A stretch of DNA of 13,019 nucleotides from Hyphomicrobiales bacterium. GTDB taxonomy: Bacteria > Pseudomonadota > Alphaproteobacteria > Rhizobiales > HXMU1428-3. Under the pieces are notes generated by a model. That model saw only the letters and a program-made list of their open reading frames with translations. It was not told the DNA's origin and did not search any database. Location of the stretch: the NCBI GenBank assembly GCA_021775385.1, contig JAJFHW010000215.1, forward strand, positions 1-13,019. The letters run 5' to 3'. Both the position numbers and the translations under genes were made by a program. Shown piece by piece: positions 1 to 7,318 of the stretch. Numbering within the stretch: position 1 is the first letter of the stretch; each line of letters begins with the position of its first letter.

Positions 1-30
1 ATTCTAATCACTAAATCTTATTTAGCAGTG

Positions 31-630
31 TTATTTTGCAGCGTCGTAGAGACCTTCAACATATTCCCAGTTGATGAGGCTATCTACAAAAGCTTCAAGA
101 TATTTAGGACGAGCGTTTCTATAGTCGATGTAGTAGCTGTGTTCCCAAACATCGCAACCAAGCAAAGGCACTTCGCCATTTACTAGTGGATTTTCGCCAT
201 TTGGTGTTTTGGTTACAGCAAACTTGCCATCCTTTAGGACCAACCAGCACCAGCCTGAGCCGAACTGAGTGGCGCCAGCTTGACAGAAAGCATCACGGAA
301 TGCCGCAAATCCACCAAGATCTTCATTGATTTTTGCTTCAATGCTAGCTGGTAGTTTGTCACCGCCACCATTTGGTTTCATCCAGTTCCAGAAGTGAACG
401 TGGTTATAATGCTGGCCAGCATTGTTGAAAAGGCCTGCATTTTTACCAAATGAGTTTGTTACTACATCTTCAAGGCTTGACCCTTCAAGGCCTGAACCTT
501 CAAGAAGCTTGTTGCCGTTTGTTACATAAGCCTGGTGGTGCTTGTCATGGTGAAATTCCAATGTTTCAGCTGACATGTATGGTCCAAGTGCATCATATGC
601 ATAAGGTAATTCTGGTAGTTCAAAAGCCAC
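31..630 (-). CDS. sodB: Superoxide dismutase, Fe-type (SodB)
   Basis: This cytoplasmic enzyme converts superoxide to hydrogen peroxide and oxygen. The protein has 199 residues, normal for the Fe/Mn family, and no signal peptide. The four metal ligands are visible: H27 in the LEFHHDKHH helix, H77 in NNAGQHYNH, and D160 and H164 in the CDVWEHSYYIDYRN block. Q73 sits in the N-terminal half, where iron enzymes place the outer-sphere glutamine (manganese enzymes have Gly there). G145 occupies the position where manganese enzymes carry their Gln. This favours an iron or cambialistic enzyme; metal use cannot be proven from sequence. The start is GTG at 628-630, chosen because a TAAGGAG ribosome site (639-645 on the plus strand) lies 8 bases upstream and the protein then begins like other SodB proteins. 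The gene is divergent from ccrM and probably monocistronic. Confidence 0.97.
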   Translation of the reverse strand: MAFELPELPYAYDALGPYMSAETLEFHHDKHHQAYVTNGNKLLEGSGLEGSSLEDVVTNSFGKNAGLFNNAGQHYNHVHFWNWMKPNGGGDKLPASIEAKINEDLGGFAAFRDAFCQAGATQFGSGWCWLVLKDGKFAVTKTPNGENPLVNGEVPLLGCDVWEHSYYIDYRNARPKYLEAFVDSLINWEYVEGLYDAAK

Positions 631-671
631 TTTATAGTCTCCTTAGATAGCGGGATGGTCTTTAATGCCCT

Positions 672-691
672 TTTAATTGGGCCCTCTTAAA
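672..691. promoter_or_regulatory. Palindrome upstream of sodB
   Basis: A near-perfect 20-bp palindrome has TTTAA and TTAAA outer arms around a central GGGCCC, with two unpaired positions on each side. It lies 42-61 bp upstream of the sodB GTG codon, so it is in the promoter or 5' leader. It could be an operator or a leader hairpin. It does not match Fur, Irr or OxyR sites as I remember them, so no regulator is assigned. Confidence 0.35.
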
Positions 692-858
692 TTCGTTGGC
701 TCACGCTACCTATTTCACTTCAGTTACGCAAGCTTTTCATTTTGGCCATTTGTCTCGGGCTTAACGCCATAATACTCGATCAGTTTGATGGTCACTCGTA
801 TTTCTATGAATATAGGGCTTAAGAGCATCAGTTGTAGTCTTCGAAACCTTCAACCGAT

Positions 859-874
859 TAAACGGTTTGTTAAC
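859..874 (+). promoter_or_regulatory. CtrA-box-like site upstream of ccrM
   Basis: The sequence TAAA, seven bases, then TTAAC differs by one base from the CtrA consensus TTAA-N7-TTAAC. It lies about 110 bp upstream of the preferred ccrM start. CtrA is known to control ccrM in Caulobacter and other alphaproteobacteria, which makes the match more likely to matter than an isolated AT-rich hit. The first half-site is imperfect and the site is rather far from the gene, so this stays a candidate. Confidence 0.35.
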
Positions 875-909
875 CATTATGACGGCACCATGGCATTTTG
901 GTTGTAGCC

Positions 910-2206
<1,297 letters not shown>

Positions 2207-2249
2207 AAAGAAGTTTATACTCTCTCTGATTTTTTCTCTCACGGCTATT

Positions 2250-2336
2250 TCAAGTGCTATCGCACTTGAGCCTACGAGGTGCGGCGCTTACGCCGGGCAA
2301 GCAAACTTGCCATGTCCTGACGCCGAAAAGGCGTCA
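2250..2336. repeat. Cluster of four tandem short hairpins
   Basis: Four perfect stem-loops follow each other within 87 bp. They are TCAAGTGC with its complement (2250-2269, loop TATC), CGGCG/CGCCG (2282-2295, loop CTTA), GGCAAG/CTTGCC (2296-2311, loop CAAA) and TGACGCC/GGCGTCA (2318-2336, loop GAAAA). The stem sequences differ, so this is not a simple tandem repeat. It resembles mosaic intergenic repeats of Proteobacteria, but I cannot assign a named family. Confidence 0.7.
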
Positions 2337-2373
2337 CTCCTTCTTCGGGTAGTGAGGTTTGTTTTCTCTGTTA

Positions 2374-2530
2374 TCATCCCAGACTTGATACGGGACCCAT
2401 TGGCTTGGCACCTTGGGTCTGCCTGATCTGAGTGGCTACCTGCATTGTGCTAAGTGTAAGGGGAAATTAAGAGGGAGACTTTTACTATAGATCCTGGGGA
2501 GAAGTGGATCCCGGGGCGAGCCCGGGATGA
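2374..2530. repeat. Inverted-repeat-bounded intergenic element (MITE-like)
   Basis: A 26-bp sequence at 2374-2399 (beginning TCATCCC) and the reverse complement of 2505-2530 agree at 19 of 26 positions. The right arm is GC-rich and palindromic around CCGGGGCGAGCCCGG. Sequences of the form TCATCCCGGGCTTGACCCGGGATCC are, as I recall, abundant intergenic repeats in several alphaproteobacterial genomes. The interior of about 105 bp contains no reading frame of note. A non-autonomous mobile element or a dispersed palindromic repeat are both possible; no target-site duplication was recognised. Confidence 0.6.
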
Positions 2531-2550
2531 CTGAGTATTTATCAATCGCG

Positions 2551-3042
2551 CTATTGAGCGGCGGTTCTTTTCATGAAATTGACAAGTTCATGGGCGCTTT
2601 TGGGTTCGATGAAATATTTAAAATCGGGGTGGGAGGCTATTAGGCCTTCGTTTAAATATCCATTTGGTGAGAACGCCATAGTTCTCGGAATATACCCGCC
2701 ATCTGGAGAATATTTCTTTTGCAGGCCTCTGTTTTTTTCAATATTGACCATCACCATGACTAAGTTTTTTGACATGGCGACAACGCTTTTTTTATAAAAC
2801 TGCCGTCTATATTGCTTACAGATTTTGCACCACTTGGCTTCAAAGACCACCAGCATAGGTTTTCCAGTTTTTTGGGCCTCTTTAACGCCTTTAGCAAAAC
2901 TCATCCATTTGATCTTACCGTTGTTCCAGCCTGGAGAGGCGGCATGGCTAGTGACCGTACCACTAATCACCACTAACAGAGTGAGAGCAAAGAGAACGCA
3001 AAATATTTGAAGAGTTTTAATACTAACTGTTGGCTGTTGCAC
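2551..3042 (-). CDS. Exported thioredoxin-fold protein, AGR2/TXNDC12-like
   Basis: A thioredoxin-fold protein with a redox-active CKIC motif (C83 and C86, numbered from the upstream GTG at 3075), preceded by a signal peptide or membrane anchor (about 20-45, possible cleavage at SHAA-SPG). It should act in the periplasm or at the outer face of the inner membrane. The cis-proline is P130 in GGYIPR. The order of conserved blocks (GWxxxIxW at 49-57, KEAQKTGKPMLV, FEAKWCKIC, LVMVMVNIE, YSPDGGYIPR, FKYF, then a C-terminal helix) closely follows human TXNDC12/ERp18 as I remember it, more than classical thioredoxin, TlpA or DsbA. The start taken is GTG at 3040-3042, with a GGGGG-containing stretch 9 bases upstream; GTG 3075 would add 11 residues and has no ribosome site. 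The substrate is unknown. Confidence 0.85.
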   Translation of the reverse strand: MQQPTVSIKTLQIFCVLFALTLLVVISGTVTSHAASPGWNNGKIKWMSFAKGVKEAQKTGKPMLVVFEAKWCKICKQYRRQFYKKSVVAMSKNLVMVMVNIEKNRGLQKKYSPDGGYIPRTMAFSPNGYLNEGLIASHPDFKYFIEPKSAHELVNFMKRTAAQ

Positions 3043-3152
3043 TCTCTGTATTCCCCCAGGAACTATAGCTTTCACTATGATTTAACTATGGCTTTTAAAA
3101 TGTTGTTTCGCAATTCTATCATAAATAATTGTTAAACTTGCGAAACTTAAAT

Positions 3153-4922
3153 TTAAGCGAAGATGAAATCATTGAAGGTCAATGTGTCTGTTTGAACACC
3201 ATTGACTGTGAAACTGCCACCGCCGAATGAAACAAGACTATTTGCCCCAACTTGGGTGATCGTGAGGTCTTCAAAATTATCGACTGTGCCTGTCAATGCA
3301 GAGAAATCAATAAGATCTGATCCATCATCAAAATCCATAATGATATCATCACCGTTGTCAGCAGATGCGACGAATAGATCGAGGCCTGCTCCGCCGGTTA
3401 ACTGATCATTGCCGCCAGCTCCATTGAGACTATCATTTGCATTGCCACCAGCAAGAGTATTCGCGCCAGCATTTCCGGTAAGGTTTTGAATTTCTGCATT
3501 ACTTGCAAATACAAATGTATCATCAGCTAGTTGGCTTATTACACCATTTGTAAATTGGAGTTGTTCGACATTGTTCAGAATATCAAATTCAGCGCCATTC
3601 CAAACAACAATGCCCTGGCCATCCAGTGTTTCAGCCCAACCATAATCGGTTGAAACTCCATTAATGGAGAAAATATCAGGACGCTCTAAGCCATTAATGG
3701 TTTGATTTTCGCCGACAACATCAGCAATTAAATTCTGGCCAGTTTCTGGTGTACCTGTCTGGGCAAAACTATAAGAGCCGTCTTCTGCTCTGGTGACCGT
3801 GCCATTATTAAAGCGAATTTCTTCAACATTATTCAACACATCGAAGTCAGCCCCTGTCCATACAACAGTGCCTTGTCCGTCGGCAGATGCCCCCCATCCA
3901 TAGGCCGTTGAATTTCCATCGATTACAAACGCATCTGTTCCAGCTGTTCCATTGATGAACTGAGTTTCACCGGCAACATCTGCAATTAAGTTTGTTTCCC
4001 CATTATTTCCAGTATCCTCTGGCGTCAAAATGAAGGCTCCTGCTTCGTCTCTAGTCACTGTGCCATCATTGAAATTGATTTGCTCAATATCATTTAAGAT
4101 ATCAAAATCAGCGCCACTCCAAACAATAACTCCTGTTCCATCCAAAGTTTCAGCCCAGAGATAATCATTTGAACTTCCATCAATGACGAAAGCATCTCGC
4201 AATGCTGTTCCTGTTACAAATTGTGTTTGGCCTGCAATGTCAGCAATTTCATTGACTGCTGTTTCCCCTGCGATCCAATCGGCGATTGAGATTGTTTCTC
4301 CTGACGCAAATTCGACCAAGTCAGCATTAAAAACTGTATCTGTGCCTTGACTCACTGCACCTGTGCGATTGTCAGTGATGGTCACTGATGTATCTGCATT
4401 TGCTGTTAGAGTGTAGTCAGCGAATGTGCCTGTGTAAAAAATTGTGTCGATGCCAACACCGCCATTGATGAAATCATCGCCGCGGCCGCCCGTAATACGA
4501 TCATCTCCAGGGCCACCATAAAGACTGTCGGCTCCGTCGCCGCCATCTATCGTGTCATCTCCAAGGCTACCCGAAATGATGTCTGGATCATTTGTGCCGT
4601 TTAGAGTTTGATCATCTGTTGTTTGTAGAGCTAGCAATTCTTCTGGAGTGAACGTTCCTGTTCTTGTGAAGGTTAAGCGCTCAATATTAATCAAGGTGTC
4701 TACGCCTTGATTGTCAGCAGCTTCTTCTGTATCCGTTAACGTCCAGCTACCATCTGCATTCTGTGAGATGATGTAGTCTGCATGAGTGCCAAAATGCATT
4801 GAGGTGTCGGTTCCTCCACCGCCATCTATGATGTCATCACCAGAGAAACCTGTTATTAGCTCATCGGCTTCAGTTCCGATTAACGTGTCGTCCCCAAGGG
4901 TGCCTAGAATTTCTTCTTCCAT
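3153..4922 (-). CDS. RTX calcium-binding repeat protein, probably type I secreted
   Basis: A 589-residue acidic, Asn/Asp/Gly-rich protein with one cysteine-free reading frame and no Sec signal peptide. Calcium-binding nonapeptide repeats (GGxGxDxxx) occur at about 7-38, 117-160 and 485-516, for example GGPGDDRITGGRGDD. Two modules at about 45-97 and 163-215 have the DGSWTLTDT...GVDTLINIERLTF pattern common in RTX proteins. Between 224 and 472 lie three tandem units of about 76 residues with a period of 86-87. The C terminus ends in TLTFNDFIFA, with the hydrophobic final residues usual for type I secretion signals. Secretion through an ABC/MFP/TolC exporter is inferred; none is encoded here. 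No enzyme domain was recognised, so an adhesive, matrix or surface role is only possible. The start is ATG 4922; its ribosome site is weak. Confidence 0.9.
   Translation of the reverse strand: MEEEILGTLGDDTLIGTEADELITGFSGDDIIDGGGGTDTSMHFGTHADYIISQNADGSWTLTDTEEAADNQGVDTLINIERLTFTRTGTFTPEELLALQTTDDQTLNGTNDPDIISGSLGDDTIDGGDGADSLYGGPGDDRITGGRGDDFINGGVGIDTIFYTGTFADYTLTANADTSVTITDNRTGAVSQGTDTVFNADLVEFASGETISIADWIAGETAVNEIADIAGQTQFVTGTALRDAFVIDGSSNDYLWAETLDGTGVIVWSGADFDILNDIEQINFNDGTVTRDEAGAFILTPEDTGNNGETNLIADVAGETQFINGTAGTDAFVIDGNSTAYGWGASADGQGTVVWTGADFDVLNNVEEIRFNNGTVTRAEDGSYSFAQTGTPETGQNLIADVVGENQTINGLERPDIFSINGVSTDYGWAETLDGQGIVVWNGAEFDILNNVEQLQFTNGVISQLADDTFVFASNAEIQNLTGNAGANTLAGGNANDSLNGAGGNDQLTGGAGLDLFVASADNGDDIIMDFDDGSDLIDFSALTGTVDNFEDLTITQVGANSLVSFGGGSFTVNGVQTDTLTFNDFIFA
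3507..4253 (-). repeat. Three tandem ~86-residue repeats inside the RTX protein
   Basis: The units cover residues 224-298 (DNA 4029-4253), 311-386 (3765-3992) and 397-472 (3507-3734). Each begins N-x-IAD-[IV]-x-G-x-[TN]-Q, continues with DAFVIDG or DIFSING, then YxWxxxxDGxGxxVW, then G-A-[DE]-FD-[IV]-LN-[DN]-[IV]-E and an FxNG-like end. Linkers of 10-12 residues separate them. They look like diverged copies of the DGS...DTLxNIExLxFxDG module seen earlier in the same protein. Parts remain similar at DNA level, suggesting internal duplication. Confidence 0.85.
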
Positions 4923-5174
4923 TTGGTACTCATTTACATGTTTTATTTTGGGTCAAAACAGCCCAATTATTAGCTACGAACATTTATAAGAACTTGATAA
5001 TGCAAGATAAGTGACAAATTACAAATCAATTTCTCAAAACTCATTAACATGAGAGATCTGTTAGAGTGATTAATTTTAATCTGCTTAAGTGGTAAAAAAT
5101 ATGGATTTAACGGTCTTAGTACCGTTCATTACTCATTCAGAGGGCATAAATGCACTTTTAAGAATGAAAAATGT
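4923..5174. other. Intergenic region between RTX gene and mutY
   Basis: About 250 bp of AT-rich DNA between two minus-strand genes, expected to contain the RTX promoter. I see no convincing -35/-10 pair. A 6-bp stem (AACGGT 5109-5114, ACCGTT 5121-5126) lies downstream of mutY and a 5-bp stem (4948-4952 with 4962-4966) lies in the RTX leader. Neither is a strong terminator. Confidence 0.45.
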
Positions 5175-6512
5175 TTAGCTATTTAAGGCGTGTTGAATGA
5201 TTTTTCGCATAACTGAAGGCAATGCTTCATCTGCTAATTTGTCTCTATTAACCCATTTACATCTCTCAGCATCAGCAAAAAGAGTGAATTCAGCTTCCTC
5301 ACCTGGAATAATACGAAACACTTTTAGCTCAAGATGAAAATGAGTGAATGTATGTTTGACAATTCCTGGGACAGTCCACCAATCTCCTTTTAATGGCGGA
5401 GATTTGAGCATGTTTTCAGCTTCTTCCTTATTTTCAGTCCATTCAGAAGATGGAATTTCTTGCATATTTCCGAGCAAACCGCCTGGGGGTCGTTGATGTA
5501 ACAAAACAGCCCCATCTTCTCGTAGTGCAAAAAATGCGGAGCCATAGCGGGTTGGTTTTGGTTTTTTACTCGCTCTTTTGGGTAAAGTGTTTTCAATACC
5601 TAAATGATAGCCTTCACAAGAAGAGGAGATTGGACATAAAAGACAAGAAGGATTTTTAGGAGTGCATATAGTTGCACCCAAATCCATTTGGGCTTGAGCA
5701 AAGTCGCCTGCACGGCGTGGCGGCGTTAAGGTGGTTGCTAATTGTTTTAATTTCTTTTTTACCCCGGGTAGTGGGTCTTCGACAGCAAATTGGCGTGCTA
5801 CAACCCGCTCTATATTACCATCAACTGGTGTTGCTGTTTCATCAAAGGCTATTGCTGCGATTGCCGCCGCAGTATAAGGGCCAACGCCAGGTAAGGTTTC
5901 AAGTTCTTCAGCAAAAATGGGGAAATTGCCTTCATATTCATCACAAATCAATCTAGCGCATTTGTGTAGATTTTCAGCGCGCGTGTAATATCCAAGACCA
6001 GCCCAAGCTCTTCTAACATCTTCGTCGCTAGCTTTGCCCAAGTCTGTGATTTTTGGCCAAAGGGATATGAATTTATTGAAATAAGGTATGACCGTTTTAA
6101 CAACGGTTTGCTGCAGCATGATTTCAGAAAGCCATACATGATACGGATTGGGTGCAACACCTGGCTTTGCGCGCCATGGGAGCTCTCTTTGTTCTTTATT
6201 ATACCATTTCAAGAGCTTAGAAGAGAGTGCAGATTTATCCTTTAATGTTTTTTGTTTTGATACTGTTTTTTTACTCTGGCTATTCTTCTTTGAGCTTTTC
6301 TTAGTATCGCTCTTTGTTTTACTATTTGGCTTGGTTGTATTTGTTTTTTTAGTTGTGGCTTTTTTCTTGATTTGTTTTTTGGGGGCTTGCTTTTTTTTAG
6401 CTTTAGCAGATTTAGAGCCGACCTTTTCTAAAAGTTCAGCTTTTTCCTTGTTTTCCTTTTCGCTGATATCTATTTTCGCGTCAGCTTGAACAGCTTTTCC
6501 ACCTTTAGCCAT
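5175..6512 (-). CDS. mutY: A/G-specific adenine DNA glycosylase MutY with lysine-rich tail
   Basis: Base-excision repair enzyme that removes adenine mispaired with 8-oxoguanine. Numbering from ATG 6512 gives 445 residues, against roughly 350-390 usual. The glycosylase core starts near 100 (WYNKEQRELPWR). The catalytic Glu is E130 in LSEIMLQQT. The helix-hairpin-helix is LPGVGPYTAAAIAAIAF at about 207-223. The catalytic Asp is D231 in VDGNIERV. The iron-sulfur cluster cysteines are C283, C290, C293 and C299 (spacing 6-2-5). The C-terminal Nudix-like 8-oxoG recognition domain carries FTHFHLE near 389. Residues about 31-93 are an extra tail with 25 lysines and two acidic residues. The start is decided by GAGAGG (6519-6524), six bases upstream of the ATG. 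The open frame continues upstream to 6722 but would overlap dciA. The gene is divergent from dciA. Confidence 0.95.
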   Translation of the reverse strand: MAKGGKAVQADAKIDISEKENKEKAELLEKVGSKSAKAKKKQAPKKQIKKKATTKKTNTTKPNSKTKSDTKKSSKKNSQSKKTVSKQKTLKDKSALSSKLLKWYNKEQRELPWRAKPGVAPNPYHVWLSEIMLQQTVVKTVIPYFNKFISLWPKITDLGKASDEDVRRAWAGLGYYTRAENLHKCARLICDEYEGNFPIFAEELETLPGVGPYTAAAIAAIAFDETATPVDGNIERVVARQFAVEDPLPGVKKKLKQLATTLTPPRRAGDFAQAQMDLGATICTPKNPSCLLCPISSSCEGYHLGIENTLPKRASKKPKPTRYGSAFFALREDGAVLLHQRPPGGLLGNMQEIPSSEWTENKEEAENMLKSPPLKGDWWTVPGIVKHTFTHFHLELKVFRIIPGEEAEFTLFADAERCKWVNRDKLADEALPSVMRKIIQHALNS

Positions 6513-6641
6513 CGGTTTCCTCTCGAATCGACTTAACTCATGGTAAGTAATAAATGTCTCTGCTAAAAGACATATAATCGCTTTATTGGCGTTGAATGAT
6601 TTCATACTAGAAGAAACCTGTTCCAACAGTACTTGATAAAA
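6513..6641. promoter_or_regulatory. Divergent mutY/dciA promoter region
   Basis: This 129-bp gap must drive mutY leftward and dciA rightward. A perfect TATAAT lies at 6573-6578 on the plus strand, about 64 bp upstream of the dciA ATG, though no good -35 sits 16-18 bp before it. An inverted repeat, ATGTCT (6554-6559) and AGACAT (6568-6573), abuts the -10 and could be an operator. A GANTC site (GAATC, 6525-6529) directly flanks the mutY ribosome site. Confidence 0.4.
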
Positions 6642-7202
6642 ATGGCATTTGATAAAAACAAAAAAGTAGCAAATAGGAAAAAATCCGCTTTTAAAAATAG
6701 TGGCGCTAAGACTGTTGGGCAATTTCTCCCAGCTATCACGCGGCCAGTGTTTGAAAAATTTGGCTTTCAGCGAGCTGCTCTTTTAACTGACTGGGATATG
6801 ATTGTTGGAGAACCTCTTTGTCATTTCACAGCGCCAGAGCAAATTAAGTGGCAAAAGAGTGGTAATGAAACAGCTGAAATTGAACAGCATGGACAAAAAT
6901 CTGGTGCGACCTTAATCATAAGAGTTGAAGGGCCCGCAGCGCTTGAAGTGCAGCATTCTACTCCGCAGATAATGGAACGAATTAACGGTTATTTTGGCTA
7001 CAAAGCCATTGGTTCAATCAGGATTCTGCAAGCTCCGATGACTGCAAAAGCAATTAAGCGCCCTAAAAAACAGGTTAACCTTGATATGCCCTTGCCAAAT
7101 GAGCCTGTAGTTAAAAATGTTGATGACAGGCTTGAAGTGGCTCTGAAACGGCTTTGGCGGGGAATTCAGTCACGTAAAATCAACGATACAGGAAAAAAGT
7201 AG
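6642..7202 (+). CDS. dciA: DciA-family (DUF721) helicase-loading protein
   Basis: Numbered from ATG 6642, a 186-residue protein whose first part matches the DUF721/DciA pattern: KTVGQFLPAITRPVFEKFGF (about 23-42), then LLTDWDMIVGEPLCHFTAP (48-65), like the family's WxxIVGxxLAxxTxP. A hydrophobic beta stretch, LIIRVEGPAALEVQH (91-105), also fits the KH-like fold. DciA proteins help load the replicative helicase DnaB in bacteria lacking DnaC/DnaI; this role is transferred from family knowledge. The N terminus (KNKKVANRKK) and the tail from about 136 are basic. The neighbourhood, mutY divergent and dsbA/smc downstream, is the usual alphaproteobacterial arrangement. An in-frame TTG at 6633 is a possible start, but ATG is likelier; the ribosome site is weak for both. 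Confidence 0.85.
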   Translation: MAFDKNKKVANRKKSAFKNSGAKTVGQFLPAITRPVFEKFGFQRAALLTDWDMIVGEPLCHFTAPEQIKWQKSGNETAEIEQHGQKSGATLIIRVEGPAALEVQHSTPQIMERINGYFGYKAIGSIRILQAPMTAKAIKRPKKQVNLDMPLPNEPVVKNVDDRLEVALKRLWRGIQSRKINDTGKK

Positions 7203-7244
7203 TGGTTTTTAACTGAAACACGTAAAATTGTTTTTGTTTTCGCA

Positions 7245-7271
7245 CGTGAGGTATTAAAAGAAAACCTCACG
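7245..7271 (+). terminator. Stem-loop between dciA and first dsbA
   Basis: A perfect 8-bp stem, CGTGAGGT (7245-7252) and ACCTCACG (7264-7271), with an 11-base A-rich loop. Only CTTTAT follows, so it is not a classic T-run terminator. It may attenuate or process a dciA-dsbA transcript. Confidence 0.4.
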
Positions 7272-7318
7272 CTTTATGTAGCGCATTGTAAATTTTAAAA
7301 ACATGAAGGCATTTGTAT

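Larger units (their letters stand above)
2207..2550. other. Gene-free repeat-rich region between convergent genes
   Basis: About 340 bp between the ends of ccrM and the minus-strand thioredoxin-like gene, with no plausible coding region. It has two parts. The first is a cluster of short hairpins at 2250-2336, followed by a weaker bulged hairpin near 2335-2354. The second is an element at 2374-2530 bounded by imperfect inverted repeats. The stretch is richer in G and C than its flanks. It may also serve as transcription terminator for both genes, although no stem followed by a clear T-run was found. Confidence 0.75.

Noticed and set aside
11..25. CTAAAT/ATTTAG stem just after the sodB stop
   Set aside because: A 6-bp AT-rich stem with a 3-base loop is too weak to call a terminator, and the window ends there.
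450..650. Plus-strand open frame opposite sodB
   Set aside because: It lies antisense within sodB, has no ribosome site and its translation has no family features; it is a shadow of the coding frame.
673..690. Two TTAA motifs as a CtrA box near sodB
   Set aside because: The spacing is 10 bases, not 7, so it does not fit CtrA binding; the palindrome reading is better.
3146..3157. 12-bp palindrome CTTAAATTTAAG at the RTX stop codon
   Set aside because: Perfect but entirely AT-rich except its ends and too short with no loop; likely chance, not a terminator.
4948..4966. TTGGG/CCCAA stem in the RTX leader
   Set aside because: Only 5 bp with a 9-base loop; no support for a riboswitch or operator.
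6513..6722. Upstream extension of MutY to a 515-residue protein
   Set aside because: The extra 70 residues would overlap dciA, look non-conserved and hydrophobic, and the ATG at 6512 has a well-placed GAGAGG ribosome site.
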